From contig NZ_JAJTTH010000004.1 of assembly GCF_021341665.1 (NCBI RefSeq), positions 310,001 through 374,000 on the forward strand: a DNA stretch of 64,000 bases. The letters run 5' to 3'. Both the position numbers and the translations under genes were made by a program. How positions within the stretch are numbered: position 1 is the first letter of the stretch; each line of letters starts with the position of its first letter. The notes below the pieces were generated by a model, which saw nothing but the letters and a program-made list of their open reading frames with translations, was not told where the DNA came from and searched no databases. Below are positions 17,001-26,406 of the stretch, one piece after another. This DNA is from Pseudomonas sp. Au-Pse12 (GTDB lineage Bacteria; Pseudomonadota; Gammaproteobacteria; Pseudomonadales; Pseudomonadaceae).

Positions 17001-18414
17001 AGATCAGTTCGACTTGAACCAGATCGAAGGTGTCGCGCAGGCGGATCAATAGCCCGGCCGGGTCATAGTCGAGATAAATGCGGTTGTCGTTGCGGTCGCC
17101 GAACTGGCTCAGGCGCAGCCGCGAACCCTGCACGGGATCGGGCTCGAAAAGCCGGTACAAGCCGTTGTTGCTTTCGATCAGCAACTGACCGTTGCTGTTG
17201 CGCCGGACACTCAGCCCCTCGCCTGGGCTGAAGGCTGCCCCGCCCAGGGCAATCGAGCCCATGTCGATGCGCCGGCCCTGCTCATCGAGGTACACCAGGT
17301 GTTCGCCGCCCTCGGGGTGATGCTCGATCAGTACGCTGATCTCGTAAGGCACACTCCAGCCGTTACCGAACAGCCCGTCGCGGCGCTGATCGAGGCTGTT
17401 GTAGAAGCGCTGCCAGTCGATGGGCAGCAGGCCCGGCAAGACGAAGTCCAGGTCCGCGGCGCCACCCAGGACCTTGGCCCCGGTCGCCGCATGCACCGGG
17501 TTCGGCGAGCCCACCACGGCGTTGGTCAGGGCCCCAACGGCCTGGCTGACCACAAACGAGTTGACCCCCGCCAGCAACATGCAGGGCAGGTTGGCCTTGA
17601 AGTTGCCCTTGCCGCCCTTGAGCATCATCAGCACGGTAATCGCCAGGCCTATTCCCGGGGTCTTGCCGCTGCGGATCTCACGCACCACCACCGAGCCACC
17701 GCCGATGGACACGTTGGACGACACCATGCCGGCCGCGACCACCTTGGCATCGCAGGTGCTGCGGTCGCCGCTGCGCACGGCCGGCTGGCCGTTGATGGAG
17801 ACCTTTTCCGAGCCTTCGGCCAGAAACTGCGGCGGCATCGGCGGGTGCTTGGTGCACGTCACCAGGTCCAGCGGCTTGGGTTCTGCACCGGGAGCGGGGG
17901 TGGCGACAGTCGGACGCCACATCTGCGAGAAGAACCCCTTGGCCATGTCCAGGAAGCCGGGTTCCGCTTCCGCCGGCCCCGGTGACTCGCTGGCGGGCGC
18001 TTGGCTTTCCGGGGTGCCTGAGGGCGGGGCAGGGGGCGGGGCCGTACCGGCGGCCCGTGCGGCCGGAATGTTATTGGTCAGGGTGTCGGTGGAGCCGCTG
18101 AGGATGGTGGCCTGCACGGAGGGCGGAAACAGCGCGTCGCCTATCCAGTCGCACATCTTCGTCAGGCCTTTGTCGGCCCCGGTCTTGCTCATCGCCAGCC
18201 CGACGATCACCCCCACTACGGCGCCCAGCAGGCAGGCTCCGAGCCCGCCAGTGGCCACGGTAATGCCGGTCGCGGCCACCACGGCGGCAGTGGCCAACGC
18301 GGTAATCGCGATGTTGGCGGCGACCTCCAGCACACCGCTGAGGATGTCCGCCATCACCGAGCTGTGTTCGAGCCCGTCGCCCAGGCGTGCGGCCCACAGG
18401 AGCGCGTCAGACAT
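14041..18414 (-). CDS. Rhs-family T6SS effector with prePAAR/PAAR N-terminus and GIY-YIG-like nuclease C-terminus
   Basis: A 1457-residue effector. It starts with prePAAR (AARLGDGLEH, residues 8-17), then Ala/Val-rich membrane helices (about 30-75), a Pro-rich linker (about 120-150), a PAAR domain (about 180-250), and another hydrophobic stretch. The Rhs/YD-repeat shell (about 300-1340) has many YDxxGxL repeats and closes with DPIGLEGGLNLYTYGPNP and FDPLGW, the conserved end where the toxin is cut off. The last 115 residues (14044-14388) carry GTYIFTNGKISYIGKG, an Arg-bearing helix, and VEHRLMQKYNA, resembling GIY, YIG, Arg and Glu of GIY-YIG nucleases. Preceded by its Eag chaperone (15 bases) and vgrG; followed by the LRR gene. 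Confidence 0.9.
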   Translation of the reverse strand: MSDALLWAARLGDGLEHSSVMADILSGVLEVAANIAITALATAAVVAATGITVATGGLGACLLGAVVGVIVGLAMSKTGADKGLTKMCDWIGDALFPPSVQATILSGSTDTLTNNIPAARAAGTAPPPAPPSGTPESQAPASESPGPAEAEPGFLDMAKGFFSQMWRPTVATPAPGAEPKPLDLVTCTKHPPMPPQFLAEGSEKVSINGQPAVRSGDRSTCDAKVVAAGMVSSNVSIGGGSVVVREIRSGKTPGIGLAITVLMMLKGGKGNFKANLPCMLLAGVNSFVVSQAVGALTNAVVGSPNPVHAATGAKVLGGAADLDFVLPGLLPIDWQRFYNSLDQRRDGLFGNGWSVPYEISVLIEHHPEGGEHLVYLDEQGRRIDMGSIALGGAAFSPGEGLSVRRNSNGQLLIESNNGLYRLFEPDPVQGSRLRLSQFGDRNDNRIYLDYDPAGLLIRLRDTFDLVQVELIYSAQWPRRVQQIERLYPDQQREILARYAYDANGDLAQVEDASQQVQRRFAYEGGHMVEHQLPSGLRCFYQWAQIDDLEWRVVRHWTDDGEEYRFDYDLQAGITRIEDGLQRQSTRHWDKQHQITGYTDNLGQTWQFQWNDERQLLGATDPQGGQFQLSYDEAGNLSETLDPLGRRESTLWLEHWSLPRIETDAAGNSWTYDYDPRGNCISETDPLGHATRYRYDSQGRIVEITDASAKTKRLQWNDLGQLLRFTDCSGYPTHFSYDLRGYLQAVTDASGEQTLYQHDARGRLLRNQLADGRVEQFLRDHCGQLTGYIDPAGHATHYQYDRQGQLQVRIDAHGRRVQFSHDAYGRLQALSNENAESYRFAWDAGDRLIRQQDLNGSVQQYHYDLLDNVVGVEYLAAPAGNVEPPRIIHRLERDAVGRILTKITADGLTEYQHDPLDQLTRVVFTGQNQQSQALSFTYDALGQLLEEQSAAGRLQHHYDELGNLCQSQLPDERWINRLYYGSGHLHQINVDGQVISDFERDRLHREVLRTQGHLTTLSEYDRAGRLRSRLQRPAQQPAALPAPVRKHFEYDPADNLIGRLEQRPRGGYHQLYHYDASERIIASQDNILGQTETFAYDAAANLLDGQSAASGSVLHNQQRVFQDKHLRYDGFGRLIEKRSAGHLIQHMRYDAEHRLIEVRNQAGQQETTVRMSYDPLGRRIQKTEHDAQGYLLGETRFAWDGLRLLQEQRNSTTSLYLYLDDGFEVLARIDGTGALQKVRHYHNDLNGLPQQLTEVDGHSVWQARYRVWGSIAEEEREPYYLEEQNLRFQGQYHDRETGLYYNTFRFYDPDIGRYISPDPIGLEGGLNLYTYGPNPLTYFDPLGWTGTYIFTNGKISYIGKGPVTRMNSSMLARIKGKANATQFAHLDFGDSKMGFMVEHRLMQKYNARNSAKFANSPNVNSPGKKYYEAADAKTQRKVNRLATKLDNKFKKSGSCGGK
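14044..14388 (-). other. Rhs variable C-terminal toxin region
   Basis: The 115 codons after the conserved DPLG end of the Rhs shell. This is the exchangeable tip of Rhs proteins. It is lysine-rich (KSGSCGGK end) and less GC-rich than the preceding shell. The TYIFTNG / SYIGKG spacing of about 8 residues fits the GIY and YIG strands. Confidence 0.75.
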
Positions 18415-18429
18415 GCCGGAGGCTCATCA

Positions 18430-18861
18430 TCAAGGCGTGTCGAAGTTCAGGGACTGCCTGATGCTGGCCCAGTGCGCGGCGTCGCTATCGTTCAGCGGTT
18501 GCGCCTTGACGTAGCTGAGGGCAAGCATCTTGCGGGTGCCGGGCAGGACCAGGGCCAGTTGGTACTGGAAGACCTGCTCGGTGCCCTTGTTGAACTGGCT
18601 GCGCAGTTCCAGAGCGTCGACTTCCTGGGCGCTGCCCACGCGCACGGCCACGCTGGGCTGGTAGCGCAGCTCCTGGACCTGTTGTTCGAGTTTCTTGAGC
18701 TGGCTGTCGAAGTTGCTCTGCAGGGTCTCACCCTCGGCCAGCTGGCTGCGGCTGACGATCAGCGAAGTGCCCAGCTGCGGGAACTTGAGGATATTGATCG
18801 ATGCGTCCAGCAGCTCGCTGGGCGGCAAGGCGAACTGAAATTCGTTGATGCGATAAGTCAT
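18430..18861 (-). CDS. Eag-type T6SS chaperone (DUF1795) for the Rhs effector
   Basis: A 143-residue DUF1795 protein, distant paralogue of the Eag gene at 10196. It opens TYRINEFQFALP, then DASINILKFP and TSLIVSRSQL, all matching positions in the other copy (SYRIQEADLDIP, DQSINIFKLP, ASFVISRDAS). Eag proteins shield the membrane helices of prePAAR effectors in the cytoplasm. It lies 15 bases after vgrG and 15 bases before the rhs gene on the same strand, so the three are co-transcribed and the chaperone should serve the Rhs protein. Confidence 0.88.
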   Translation of the reverse strand: MTYRINEFQFALPPSELLDASINILKFPQLGTSLIVSRSQLAEGETLQSNFDSQLKKLEQQVQELRYQPSVAVRVGSAQEVDALELRSQFNKGTEQVFQYQLALVLPGTRKMLALSYVKAQPLNDSDAAHWASIRQSLNFDTP

Positions 18862-18876
18862 GGCGCTGGGCTCTCG

Positions 18877-20820
18877 TTAGGGCTTGCCCTGGGGCTTGGG
18901 AAACATGGCGTCGACGCTGGCATCGATGCTGCCTTTGACGCCCTGGCCTTCAGGGGTCGCGCCGGCACCGCCGCCGTTGTTCAGGTGCAGCACGCCCCCG
19001 GTATTGAATTCGGCGTCGCCTGAGGCATAGAAGCTGATCTGCTTGCCGCTGAGGTTGATCTGGCCGCTGGCGTTCAACTCCAGCACGCTTTCGCCGCAGA
19101 CCAGGCGCAGGTTCTCGCCGACCTCGATGATGTAGCTCTGGCTGATGCTGTCGGTCTTTTTGCCGCCGACCACCAGTACGTCGAGCTCCTTGACCGCGCG
19201 CAGGCGGGCGGAGCCGATGGTCACGGTCTCGTCGCGGCCAATACTCTTGACCCGGTCATTGCCCACCGAGTGGCTTTCATTGACCTCGACCACGATGTCC
19301 TGGTTGCGCTCGGCGTGGATGTACAGCTGCTCGGCGCCCTTTTTGTCTTCCATGCGGATTTCGTTGAAGTTGGCCGGGCTGCCGCCCTTGCTGGAGCGGC
19401 TCTTCATGCCGCTCTGGGTGGCGTTGGCCGGCAGGTCGTAGGGCACGGTCTGCTCGGCGTTGTACACCCGGCCGGTGATGATCGGGCGGTCGGGGTCGCC
19501 TTCCAGGAAGCTGACGATGACTTCCTGGCCGATGCGCGGGATCTGCATCGAGCCCCAGTTCTTCCCGGCCCAGGCCTGTGACACGCGAATCCAGCACGAG
19601 CTGTTTTCGTTGGACTGGTCGTGGCGGTCCCAGTGGAAGTGCACCTTGACCCGGCCGTACTGGTCGGTCCAGATCTCTTCCCCGGCCGGGCCCACCACTC
19701 GCGCGGTCTGCGGGCCCTGGACCATCGGCTTGTGGGTGCTGGCCAGGGGCCGGAAGCTCTGCTGGCCGTCGATGCAGATCAGGTGGCTTTCGAACTGCGC
19801 CGAGCCGCCGCCAGCGCCGCTCTCCAGGCTTTCCTGGACCAGGTAGTAGCGGATGCCGACGATCAGGTATTCACGGTTCTGGTCCTGGCGGCTGAAGCCG
19901 GTGAGGCTGAACAGGTTGCCCACCCCCAGGCCCCGCGCGTTGCCGCTGAGCTCGATGCGTTCGTGCAGGCTCTGCAGGGCCTCGATGCGGGTCTGTGCGT
20001 AGTGCTCGCCGTCGCTGCTCTGCACGTAGGTGCCGGGGTAGTCGTAGAGCGGGTAGTCGCCGGCGCTGTGCGGCCGGGGCATGGCCGAGCGCACGTCGAT
20101 GCGTGCGCTGGGGCGCTGGAAGTCATAGTCGTTGAGTTCCAGCGAACCGGGCTGCACCTCCTGGGCCAGGTGCCAGTCGAACATATGGTCGCGCTCGCGC
20201 TGCTGCTCGTCCCGCGGGTAGTAGGGCACCGAGACGTAGCCGGGCACGCTGCTGTGGGCGCCGTAGGCGTCGGCCAGCACCAGCACGTGGCGGTCTTTCT
20301 CGTGGCGGAAGAAGTAGTAGATGCCTTCCTGTTCCATCAACCGGCTGACGAAGTCGAAGCTGGTCTCGCGGTACTGCACGCAGTATTCCCACTCCCGGTA
20401 GGGGCGGCTCAGGGCGTCTTCGAAATCGGAAAAGCCCAGGTCGCGGAACACCTGCTTGATGATCTGCGGGATGCTCAGGTTCTGGAAAATCCGGCAATCG
20501 GAGGTGCGGCTGAGCAGCCACAGCCAGGGCCGCAGCGTCACCTGGTAGCTGGCGAACTGGCCGCTGTCGATGTTCTGGCTGCAGCGCGCGACGATGCCGT
20601 GGAAGTGGCGCTGGCCACCGCCGTCCAGCTGCACGCTGAGGCCCATGGGCTTGCCCAGCAGATGGTTGAGGTCGATGTTGGCGTCGCTGGACGTCAGTTG
20701 CAGCTGGTAGTCGAACAGCCGCCCCAGCTCCTCGCCGCCGCCCAGGCTCTTGAGCAGCAGGACGTCCGGTCCCAGGGGGCAGTTGACCTGTGCCAGTCGT
20801 GTGGATTGCTGAAATAGCAT
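18877..20820 (-). CDS. vgrG: T6SS spike protein VgrG (TssI)
   Basis: A 647-residue trimeric spike that sits on the Hcp tube. The gp27-like base (about 1-370) contains the EWEYCVQYRETSFDFVSRLMEQEGIYYFF signature region; the gp5 OB fold (about 385-460) has TDQYGRVKVHFHWDR and CWIRVSQAWAGKNWG; the C-terminal beta-prism repeats follow. The tail after residue 610 is short and Gly-rich (LHLNNGGGAGATPEGQG), with no added effector domain, so it relies on PAAR effectors for its tip. It follows clpV by 42 bases and leads into the eag-rhs-LRR set. Confidence 0.95.
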   Translation of the reverse strand: MLFQQSTRLAQVNCPLGPDVLLLKSLGGGEELGRLFDYQLQLTSSDANIDLNHLLGKPMGLSVQLDGGGQRHFHGIVARCSQNIDSGQFASYQVTLRPWLWLLSRTSDCRIFQNLSIPQIIKQVFRDLGFSDFEDALSRPYREWEYCVQYRETSFDFVSRLMEQEGIYYFFRHEKDRHVLVLADAYGAHSSVPGYVSVPYYPRDEQQRERDHMFDWHLAQEVQPGSLELNDYDFQRPSARIDVRSAMPRPHSAGDYPLYDYPGTYVQSSDGEHYAQTRIEALQSLHERIELSGNARGLGVGNLFSLTGFSRQDQNREYLIVGIRYYLVQESLESGAGGGSAQFESHLICIDGQQSFRPLASTHKPMVQGPQTARVVGPAGEEIWTDQYGRVKVHFHWDRHDQSNENSSCWIRVSQAWAGKNWGSMQIPRIGQEVIVSFLEGDPDRPIITGRVYNAEQTVPYDLPANATQSGMKSRSSKGGSPANFNEIRMEDKKGAEQLYIHAERNQDIVVEVNESHSVGNDRVKSIGRDETVTIGSARLRAVKELDVLVVGGKKTDSISQSYIIEVGENLRLVCGESVLELNASGQINLSGKQISFYASGDAEFNTGGVLHLNNGGGAGATPEGQGVKGSIDASVDAMFPKPQGKP

Positions 20821-20862
20821 CGTCAGTCTCGGTGAAGGATAAAAGCAGCTTGCAGCTGCCCC

Positions 20863-23538
20863 TTATTCTGTTTGGCTGAAGTCGTAGTGCAGTTCATTGT
20901 CGCGCTGGCTGATGCGCACCCCGGCCAGGGCCTTGCCTTCGAGCATGCGGGTGAGGAACTCGCGGCTCATGTCCGGCAACAGGCTGTTGGTGAGGATGGC
21001 GTCGATCATCCGCCCGCCGCTTTCGGTCTCGGTGCAGCGCGAGACGATCAGGTCGATGACCGCGTCGTCGAAGTCGAAATCCACCTTGTGGGTGCTTTCC
21101 ACGCGCTTCTTGATCCGCCCCAGTTGCAGGCGGGTGATCGCCTTGAGCATCTCGTCGCTGAGCGGGTAGTAGGGGATGGTCACCAGGCGCCCCAGCAGCG
21201 CCGGCGGGAAGATCTCCAGCAATGGCTGGCGCAGGGCCTTGGCGATGTCCTCCGGCTCGGGCACCGCCTGCGGGTTCTTGCAGACGTTGGCGATCAGCTC
21301 GGTGCCGGCGTTGGTGGTGAGCAGGATCAGGGTGTTCTTGAAGTCGATCATGCGGCCTTCGCCGTCTTCCATGACGCCCTTGTCGAACACCTGGAAGAAG
21401 ATCTCGTGCACGTCCGGGTGGGCTTTTTCCACCTCGTCCAGCAGCACCACGCTGTAGGGCTTGCGCCGTACCGCTTCGGTGAGCACGCCGCCTTCGCCAT
21501 AACCCACGTAGCCTGGCGGGGCGCCCTTGAGGGTGGACACGGTGTGGGCTTCCTGGAACTCGCTCATGTTGATGGTGATGACGTTCTGCTCGCCGCCGTA
21601 CATGGCTTCGGCCAGGGCCAGGGCGGTTTCGGTCTTGCCGACCCCGGAGGTGCCCGCCAGCATGAACACGCCAATCGGCTTGTTGGGGTTGTCGAGGCCG
21701 GCGCGGGAGGTCTGGATGCGCTTGGCGATCATCTGCAGGGCGTGGTCCTGGCCGATGATGCGCTTCTTCAGGTGCTGGTCGAGGTTGAGCACGGTTTCCA
21801 GCTCGTTGCGGGCCATGCGCCCCACGGGAATCCCGGTCCAGTCGGCGACCACCGAGGCCACCGCCTGGTAATCCACGGTCGGCAGGATCAACGGGGTTTC
21901 GCCTTGCAGGGCGCTCAGGCGCTGCTGCAGGTCCACCAGCTTCTCGCGCAGGCCGTGGCTGTCGCCGCCGACGTCGCTGTCCACCAGGCCGACGTTCTCG
22001 CGCAGTTGGGCGCGGGTCGCCAGCAGTTCGTCGACCAGGGTCTTCTCTTGCGCCCAGCGGCTTTCCAGCTCGGCCAGGCGCTCGCGCTCGGCGGCCAGGA
22101 GGTTCTCGCTGTTGACCTGACGGTTGCCGATGGCCACGCCGATCGCCTGTTCCCGGGCGATGATCTGCAGCTCGGTTTCCAGGGCCTCGATGCGTCGGCG
22201 GCTGTCATCCACTTCCGCCGGCACCGCGTGCAGGCTGATGGCGACGCGGGCGCAGGCGGTGTCCAGCAGGCTCACGGATTTGTCCGGCAACTGGCGCGCC
22301 GGAATGTAGCGGTGGGACAGCTTGACCGCGGCTTCCAGGGCTTCGTCGAGGATCTGCACCTGGTGGTGCTGCTCCATGGTCGAGGCCACGCCGCGCATCA
22401 TCAGCAGCGCCTTGTCTTCCGACGGCTCGGCCACTTGCACCACCTGGAAGCGCCGGGTCAGGGCCGGGTCTTTCTCGATGTGCTTCTTGTACTCGGCCCA
22501 GGTGGTGGCGGCCACGGTGCGCAGGGTGCCGCGGGCCAGGGCCGGTTTCAGCAGGTTGGCCGCATCGCCGGTGCCGGCGGCGCCACCAGCGCCGACCAGG
22601 GTGTGGGCTTCGTCGATGAACAGGATGATCGGCTTGGGCGACGCCTGGACGTCTTCGATGACCTGGCGCAGGCGCTGTTCGAACTCGCCCTTCATGCTGG
22701 CGCCGGCCTGCAGCAGGCCGACGTCGAGGCTGCGCAGCTCGACGTCCTTGAGCGCGGGCGGCACGTCGCCGGCAACGATGCGCAGGGCAAAACCTTCCAC
22801 CACCGCGGTCTTGCCGACCCCGGCCTCGCCGGTGAGGATCGGGTTGTTCTGCCGGCGGCGCATGAGGATGTCCACCAGTTGGCGGATCTCTTCGTCGCGA
22901 CCGACGATCGGGTCGAGCTTGCCGCTGCGGGCCTGCTCGGTGAGGTCGACGGTGAAGCGCTTCAAGGCCTCCTGCTTGCCCAGGGCGCTGGGGGCCATGG
23001 CGCCGCTGGCTTCGCCCGGCACCGCGCCGGCATTGAAACCGTCGCTGGCGCCGAGGGCGTTTTCCGGCGAGTCGCCGATGTATTCGTCAAAGCGTTCGCA
23101 CAGGGTTTCGACCTTGATCTTGTCGAACTCCCGGGACAGCCCCAGCAGCGCGTGGCGCAGGCTCGGGGTCTTGAGGATGCCGATCACCAGGTAGCCGGTG
23201 CGCACCTGGCTTTCGCCGAACATCAGGCTGCCGTAGACCCAGCCGCGCTCCACCGCTTCCTCGACATGAGAGGACAGGTCGGTGATCGAGGTCGAGCCCC
23301 GTGGCAGGCGGTCCAGGGCCTCGGTCAGGTCCTTGGCCAGGCGCGCCGGTTCCAGGTTGAACTGGCGGATGATGCGGTGCAGGTCCGAGTCCTGCAGTTG
23401 CAGCAACTGGTGCAACCAGTGGGCCAGTTCCACATAGGGGTTGCCCCGCAGTTTGCAGAAGACCGTGGCGGCTTCGATGGCTTTGTAGGCAACGCTGTTG
23501 AGTTTGCCGAACAGCGCCGCGCGACTGATTTCACCCAT
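20863..23538 (-). CDS. clpV: T6SS sheath-disassembly ATPase ClpV (TssH)
   Basis: An 891-residue AAA+ protein. The N-domain (about 1-160) binds the TssC sheath helix; the first AAA domain has Walker A GEAGVGKT and Walker B ILFIDEAHTL; a coiled middle region (about 420-530) follows; the second AAA domain has GTSGVGKTE and VVLLDEVEKAHPDV. It pulls apart the contracted TssB/TssC sheath for reuse. The ATG at 23538 has AAGGAG 8-9 bases upstream; it overlaps the tssG end by 8 bases. The opposite strand carries an 898-codon open frame that is only a composition artefact. Confidence 0.97.
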   Translation of the reverse strand: MGEISRAALFGKLNSVAYKAIEAATVFCKLRGNPYVELAHWLHQLLQLQDSDLHRIIRQFNLEPARLAKDLTEALDRLPRGSTSITDLSSHVEEAVERGWVYGSLMFGESQVRTGYLVIGILKTPSLRHALLGLSREFDKIKVETLCERFDEYIGDSPENALGASDGFNAGAVPGEASGAMAPSALGKQEALKRFTVDLTEQARSGKLDPIVGRDEEIRQLVDILMRRRQNNPILTGEAGVGKTAVVEGFALRIVAGDVPPALKDVELRSLDVGLLQAGASMKGEFEQRLRQVIEDVQASPKPIILFIDEAHTLVGAGGAAGTGDAANLLKPALARGTLRTVAATTWAEYKKHIEKDPALTRRFQVVQVAEPSEDKALLMMRGVASTMEQHHQVQILDEALEAAVKLSHRYIPARQLPDKSVSLLDTACARVAISLHAVPAEVDDSRRRIEALETELQIIAREQAIGVAIGNRQVNSENLLAAERERLAELESRWAQEKTLVDELLATRAQLRENVGLVDSDVGGDSHGLREKLVDLQQRLSALQGETPLILPTVDYQAVASVVADWTGIPVGRMARNELETVLNLDQHLKKRIIGQDHALQMIAKRIQTSRAGLDNPNKPIGVFMLAGTSGVGKTETALALAEAMYGGEQNVITINMSEFQEAHTVSTLKGAPPGYVGYGEGGVLTEAVRRKPYSVVLLDEVEKAHPDVHEIFFQVFDKGVMEDGEGRMIDFKNTLILLTTNAGTELIANVCKNPQAVPEPEDIAKALRQPLLEIFPPALLGRLVTIPYYPLSDEMLKAITRLQLGRIKKRVESTHKVDFDFDDAVIDLIVSRCTETESGGRMIDAILTNSLLPDMSREFLTRMLEGKALAGVRISQRDNELHYDFSQTE

Positions 23539-24583
23539 GCTCTGTGCTCCTTGGTGTACGTGAGGTAGTGGCCTGATCGGCGTAGTGCCGGGCCAGAATG
23601 AGGTCCTTGGCATCGCTGCCGGGTTGCCCGAGCCAGGTGTTGAAACCCAGGCGTTGGCGGCCGTTGAGTTGCAGCTTGGGCACTTCGTCCTTGCGCAGGA
23701 CCAGGTTCAGGTCCCAGTCCAGCTCGAAGCCCAGGTACTCGGCGACCCAGGCCACCAGTTCCTGGAACTGCTGGCCGTCGGGCAGCATCCCCAGGTAGTC
23801 GTCGAGCTTCAGCGGGCCGAGGCGGATGCGGAATTTGTGCTGGCGGTCCCAGACGTGGCTGCCCAGGCAGAAGTCCACGCCCAGCTGGTGGGCCTGGACC
23901 CCGACCCGGCTGCGCTCCGGCAGCTCCAGCCACTGGCCGACGTATTCCTCGATCGCCACCGGCAGGCCGAAGTACTCGCTGATGATCGCCCGCAGGCCAT
24001 CCGGGTAGCGGGTCTGGGCCGCCAGATGGCCGCTGTAGTGCAGCTTGGCGGTGTCGGCAAGCCGCCCCTGCTTGAGCAGGCTGGGCATGCCCCGGCCGCT
24101 CAGGGCGGCGAGGCGCGCGGACCAGTAATCGTCGTCCGGGCGGTCGTGGCTCACCGTCGGCCGGGCTTCGGCCCAGGCCCGGTAGAACAGGCTCAGCAGG
24201 CGATGGTGGAACACATCGAGAAAGCGCTTGCTGGTGCTGTCGGCATTGTTGCGCTGGCGTTCGCGCACGTACTCGGTGAGGTGCAGCGGCAACGGCCCGT
24301 TGGGCCCGCCGAGGCCGAAGAAGAACTGCTCCAGGCGCGTCGCCGCGCCCTCACTGCCCGGGGTCACCGAGGCCAGGGTGGCAGGGGCGAAGGTGCAGTC
24401 GGCCTGCTGGCCCAGGCGCAGCGGATCGTCCGCCAGGCGCAACGAGTGACCGAAGCGCGGCAGTTGCGGCGACAGGCATTCGATACGCCGCAGAGCCTGG
24501 AAGAAGTCGTACTCCCAGGGCTCGGCGTGCATCGCCGCCAGCGTATTCAAAGAGTCGGACGCCGTCCGGGCTGGGCTTTCCAT
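23531..24583 (-). CDS. tssG: T6SS baseplate protein TssG
   Basis: A 350-residue baseplate wedge component (VasB/ImpH family). Recognisable segments include WEYDFFQALRRIE near the N-terminus, FFGLGGPNGPLPLHLTEYV, LDVFHHRLLSLFYRAW, LGSHVWDRQHKFRIRLGPL and LGFNTWLG near the end. TssG joins two TssF and TssE to form the wedge. It overlaps tssF by 37 bases and clpV by 8 bases, consistent with translational coupling across the operon. Confidence 0.94.
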   Translation of the reverse strand: MESPARTASDSLNTLAAMHAEPWEYDFFQALRRIECLSPQLPRFGHSLRLADDPLRLGQQADCTFAPATLASVTPGSEGAATRLEQFFFGLGGPNGPLPLHLTEYVRERQRNNADSTSKRFLDVFHHRLLSLFYRAWAEARPTVSHDRPDDDYWSARLAALSGRGMPSLLKQGRLADTAKLHYSGHLAAQTRYPDGLRAIISEYFGLPVAIEEYVGQWLELPERSRVGVQAHQLGVDFCLGSHVWDRQHKFRIRLGPLKLDDYLGMLPDGQQFQELVAWVAEYLGFELDWDLNLVLRKDEVPKLQLNGRQRLGFNTWLGQPGSDAKDLILARHYADQATTSRTPRSTEHG

Positions 24584-26406
24584 CGCATGATCTCGCCGCG
24601 TTCGGTGGTACGGATCACCGTCTCGGTAAAACTGTTGATCGACACGTAACGTGCCAGGAAGCGCTCGAAGACCGCGCCGAGCAGGAACACCCCGGTGCCG
24701 CGAAACGCGTTTTCATCGAATTCCAGGGTGATCTCCAGGCCCCGGCCGAAGACGATCGGCCCGGGCATCGGCAGGCGCCGGGTCACCGCTTTGCTGCTGA
24801 CGTCCCGCAGGCCCTCGATTTGCAATTGCAGGGCCGCGTCGTTGCTGTCGCCGTACAGCCGCAGCAGCTCGCGCAGGGCCGCCGCGCCCTGGCCCTGTTC
24901 GGCGAGCGACAGGTAGTTCAGCGACAGTTGGCTGATCAGGCGCCAGGCCTTGCCGTCGTGGGCGTGGCTGGGGCGTGGCCGGCTCGGGCCCGCCAGGCAG
25001 CGGATGGCCTGCACCGGGGCGCTGTCGGCCAGGGTGAAGTCGGTCTTGCCGTTGCCCACGTTCATGAACAGCGGCAGGTCGCGGTTGGTGCACAGGGCGC
25101 TGACCCCGAGCTGGCGCAGGTCGTGGCGGTAGGGCGCTTGCTGGCTGTCCACCAGGCTGACAAAGGACTCGCTGCCGATGTAGGTCGAGCGCGGGCCGTT
25201 GCGCCGCTGGTCGCTGGACAGCACCCGTGGCTCGCGCCGAACGATGTAGTAGGACTGGTCGCGGCCATAGCGGGACGGGTCGCGCACCGCGTAGAACGGC
25301 AGGAACGGCTGCTCCGGCCCGGTGCCGTGGCCACTGAGGGCGGTCAGCGAGTGGACCTCGAAATCCATCGGCCGGGTACGGTCGGCGATCACATGGTGCT
25401 CGTTGACCCGGTCGGACAGGTGGATACGGTCCAGGCGCTTGGGAAACAGGTTGATCGCCGGGGTGCAGAACGGCACGAACTGGGCGGCGCCGACGCTGCC
25501 TTCCAGGCTCTGCTCGAAGCGCTCGAAGAGCACGATCAGCTCCAGTTCCTGGCCGGCGCAACGTTGCACCGCGCGCCCCAGCTGGGCGAATTCGACGAAC
25601 AGGAAGCGGTTGGGCAGGGCGAAGTATTCCTGCAGCAGGCGGTAGCCCTGGAACGCCTGGGGCACCACGGGCAGCGCCGCGTCGCGGTCATCGAAACCAC
25701 GGGAGCGCAGGGCGTCCTGGGGCAGGCGCTCGACCCAGTCGCCCCCCGGGGCGCGGGCGAACACCGCGCAGGCGTTGCCCAGCAGTTGTTCGTAGAGGCG
25801 GAACGGTTGTTCGTCGTTGCCGTTCAGGTACAGCGGCAAGCTGTCCAGGGCCAGGCTGTTGAAGGGCAGCTCGGCGCCGGTGCACAGGGTCAGGCGCAAG
25901 CCGGCCTTGGCCTTGGGTTCGCTGGCGGCCAGGCGCCCGAGCACCGCCGCCGGGTTGCCGAAGTATTCGGCCTGGGCCACTTGCAGCGGCCACAGCGTCA
26001 CCGGGTGCGCGGTGCGGTACTCGCAGCAGGTCTGGGTGTCGCGGCCCAGGGCGGCGCGCAGGCTGGTGTCACGCGCCAGGGTGAAGCCGCTGCTCAGCGA
26101 GCCTTCTTCGGGATCGGCCTGCAACTGCACCACGGTCATCGACGGGGTCGGCGCCAGGTAGTGCGGGTAGGCGATCTCCAGCAGGTTGTGGGTGAAGGTC
26201 GGGTACTCGGCGTCGAGTTTGAGCTGCACCCGCGCCGTCAGGTAGGCAAAGCCTTCCAGCAGGCGCTCGACATAGGGGTCGGCGCAGTCCATGCCCGACA
26301 GGGTCAGGCGGCTGGCGATCTTCGGGTATTCCTTGGCGAACTCCGCGGCGCTTTCGCGCACGTGGTGCAGTTCCTGGTTGTACAGCTCCAAGAGGCGCGG
26401 GTTCAT
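24547..26406 (-). CDS. tssF: T6SS baseplate protein TssF
   Basis: A 619-residue VasA/ImpG-family baseplate wedge subunit, beginning [20 protein letters not shown] and continuing [12 protein letters not shown], with [20 protein letters not shown] and [20 protein letters not shown], the standard family opening. The C-terminus has [20 protein letters not shown] and [15 protein letters not shown]. The ATG at 26406 overlaps the tssE stop by four bases. The frame extends upstream into tssE but those residues are a shadow. Confidence 0.95.
   Translation of the reverse strand: MNPRLLELYNQELHHVRESAAEFAKEYPKIASRLTLSGMDCADPYVERLLEGFAYLTARVQLKLDAEYPTFTHNLLEIAYPHYLAPTPSMTVVQLQADPEEGSLSSGFTLARDTSLRAALGRDTQTCCEYRTAHPVTLWPLQVAQAEYFGNPAAVLGRLAASEPKAKAGLRLTLCTGAELPFNSLALDSLPLYLNGNDEQPFRLYEQLLGNACAVFARAPGGDWVERLPQDALRSRGFDDRDAALPVVPQAFQGYRLLQEYFALPNRFLFVEFAQLGRAVQRCAGQELELIVLFERFEQSLEGSVGAAQFVPFCTPAINLFPKRLDRIHLSDRVNEHHVIADRTRPMDFEVHSLTALSGHGTGPEQPFLPFYAVRDPSRYGRDQSYYIVRREPRVLSSDQRRNGPRSTYIGSESFVSLVDSQQAPYRHDLRQLGVSALCTNRDLPLFMNVGNGKTDFTLADSAPVQAIRCLAGPSRPRPSHAHDGKAWRLISQLSLNYLSLAEQGQGAAALRELLRLYGDSNDAALQLQIEGLRDVSSKAVTRRLPMPGPIVFGRGLEITLEFDENAFRGTGVFLLGAVFERFLARYVSINSFTETVIRTTERGEIMRWKAQPGRRPTL

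Noticed and set aside
18877..19000. Effector extension on VgrG
   Set aside because: The tail after the beta-prism is short and Gly-rich; no catalytic or added domain is visible.
20872..23568. 898-codon open frame antisense to clpV, and similar long antisense frames at 35602-39249 and 40718-43819
   Set aside because: They are mirror frames of highly GC-rich genes, with His/Gln/Arg/Ala-rich low-complexity translations and no domain signatures; the sense strand encodes complete T6SS genes.
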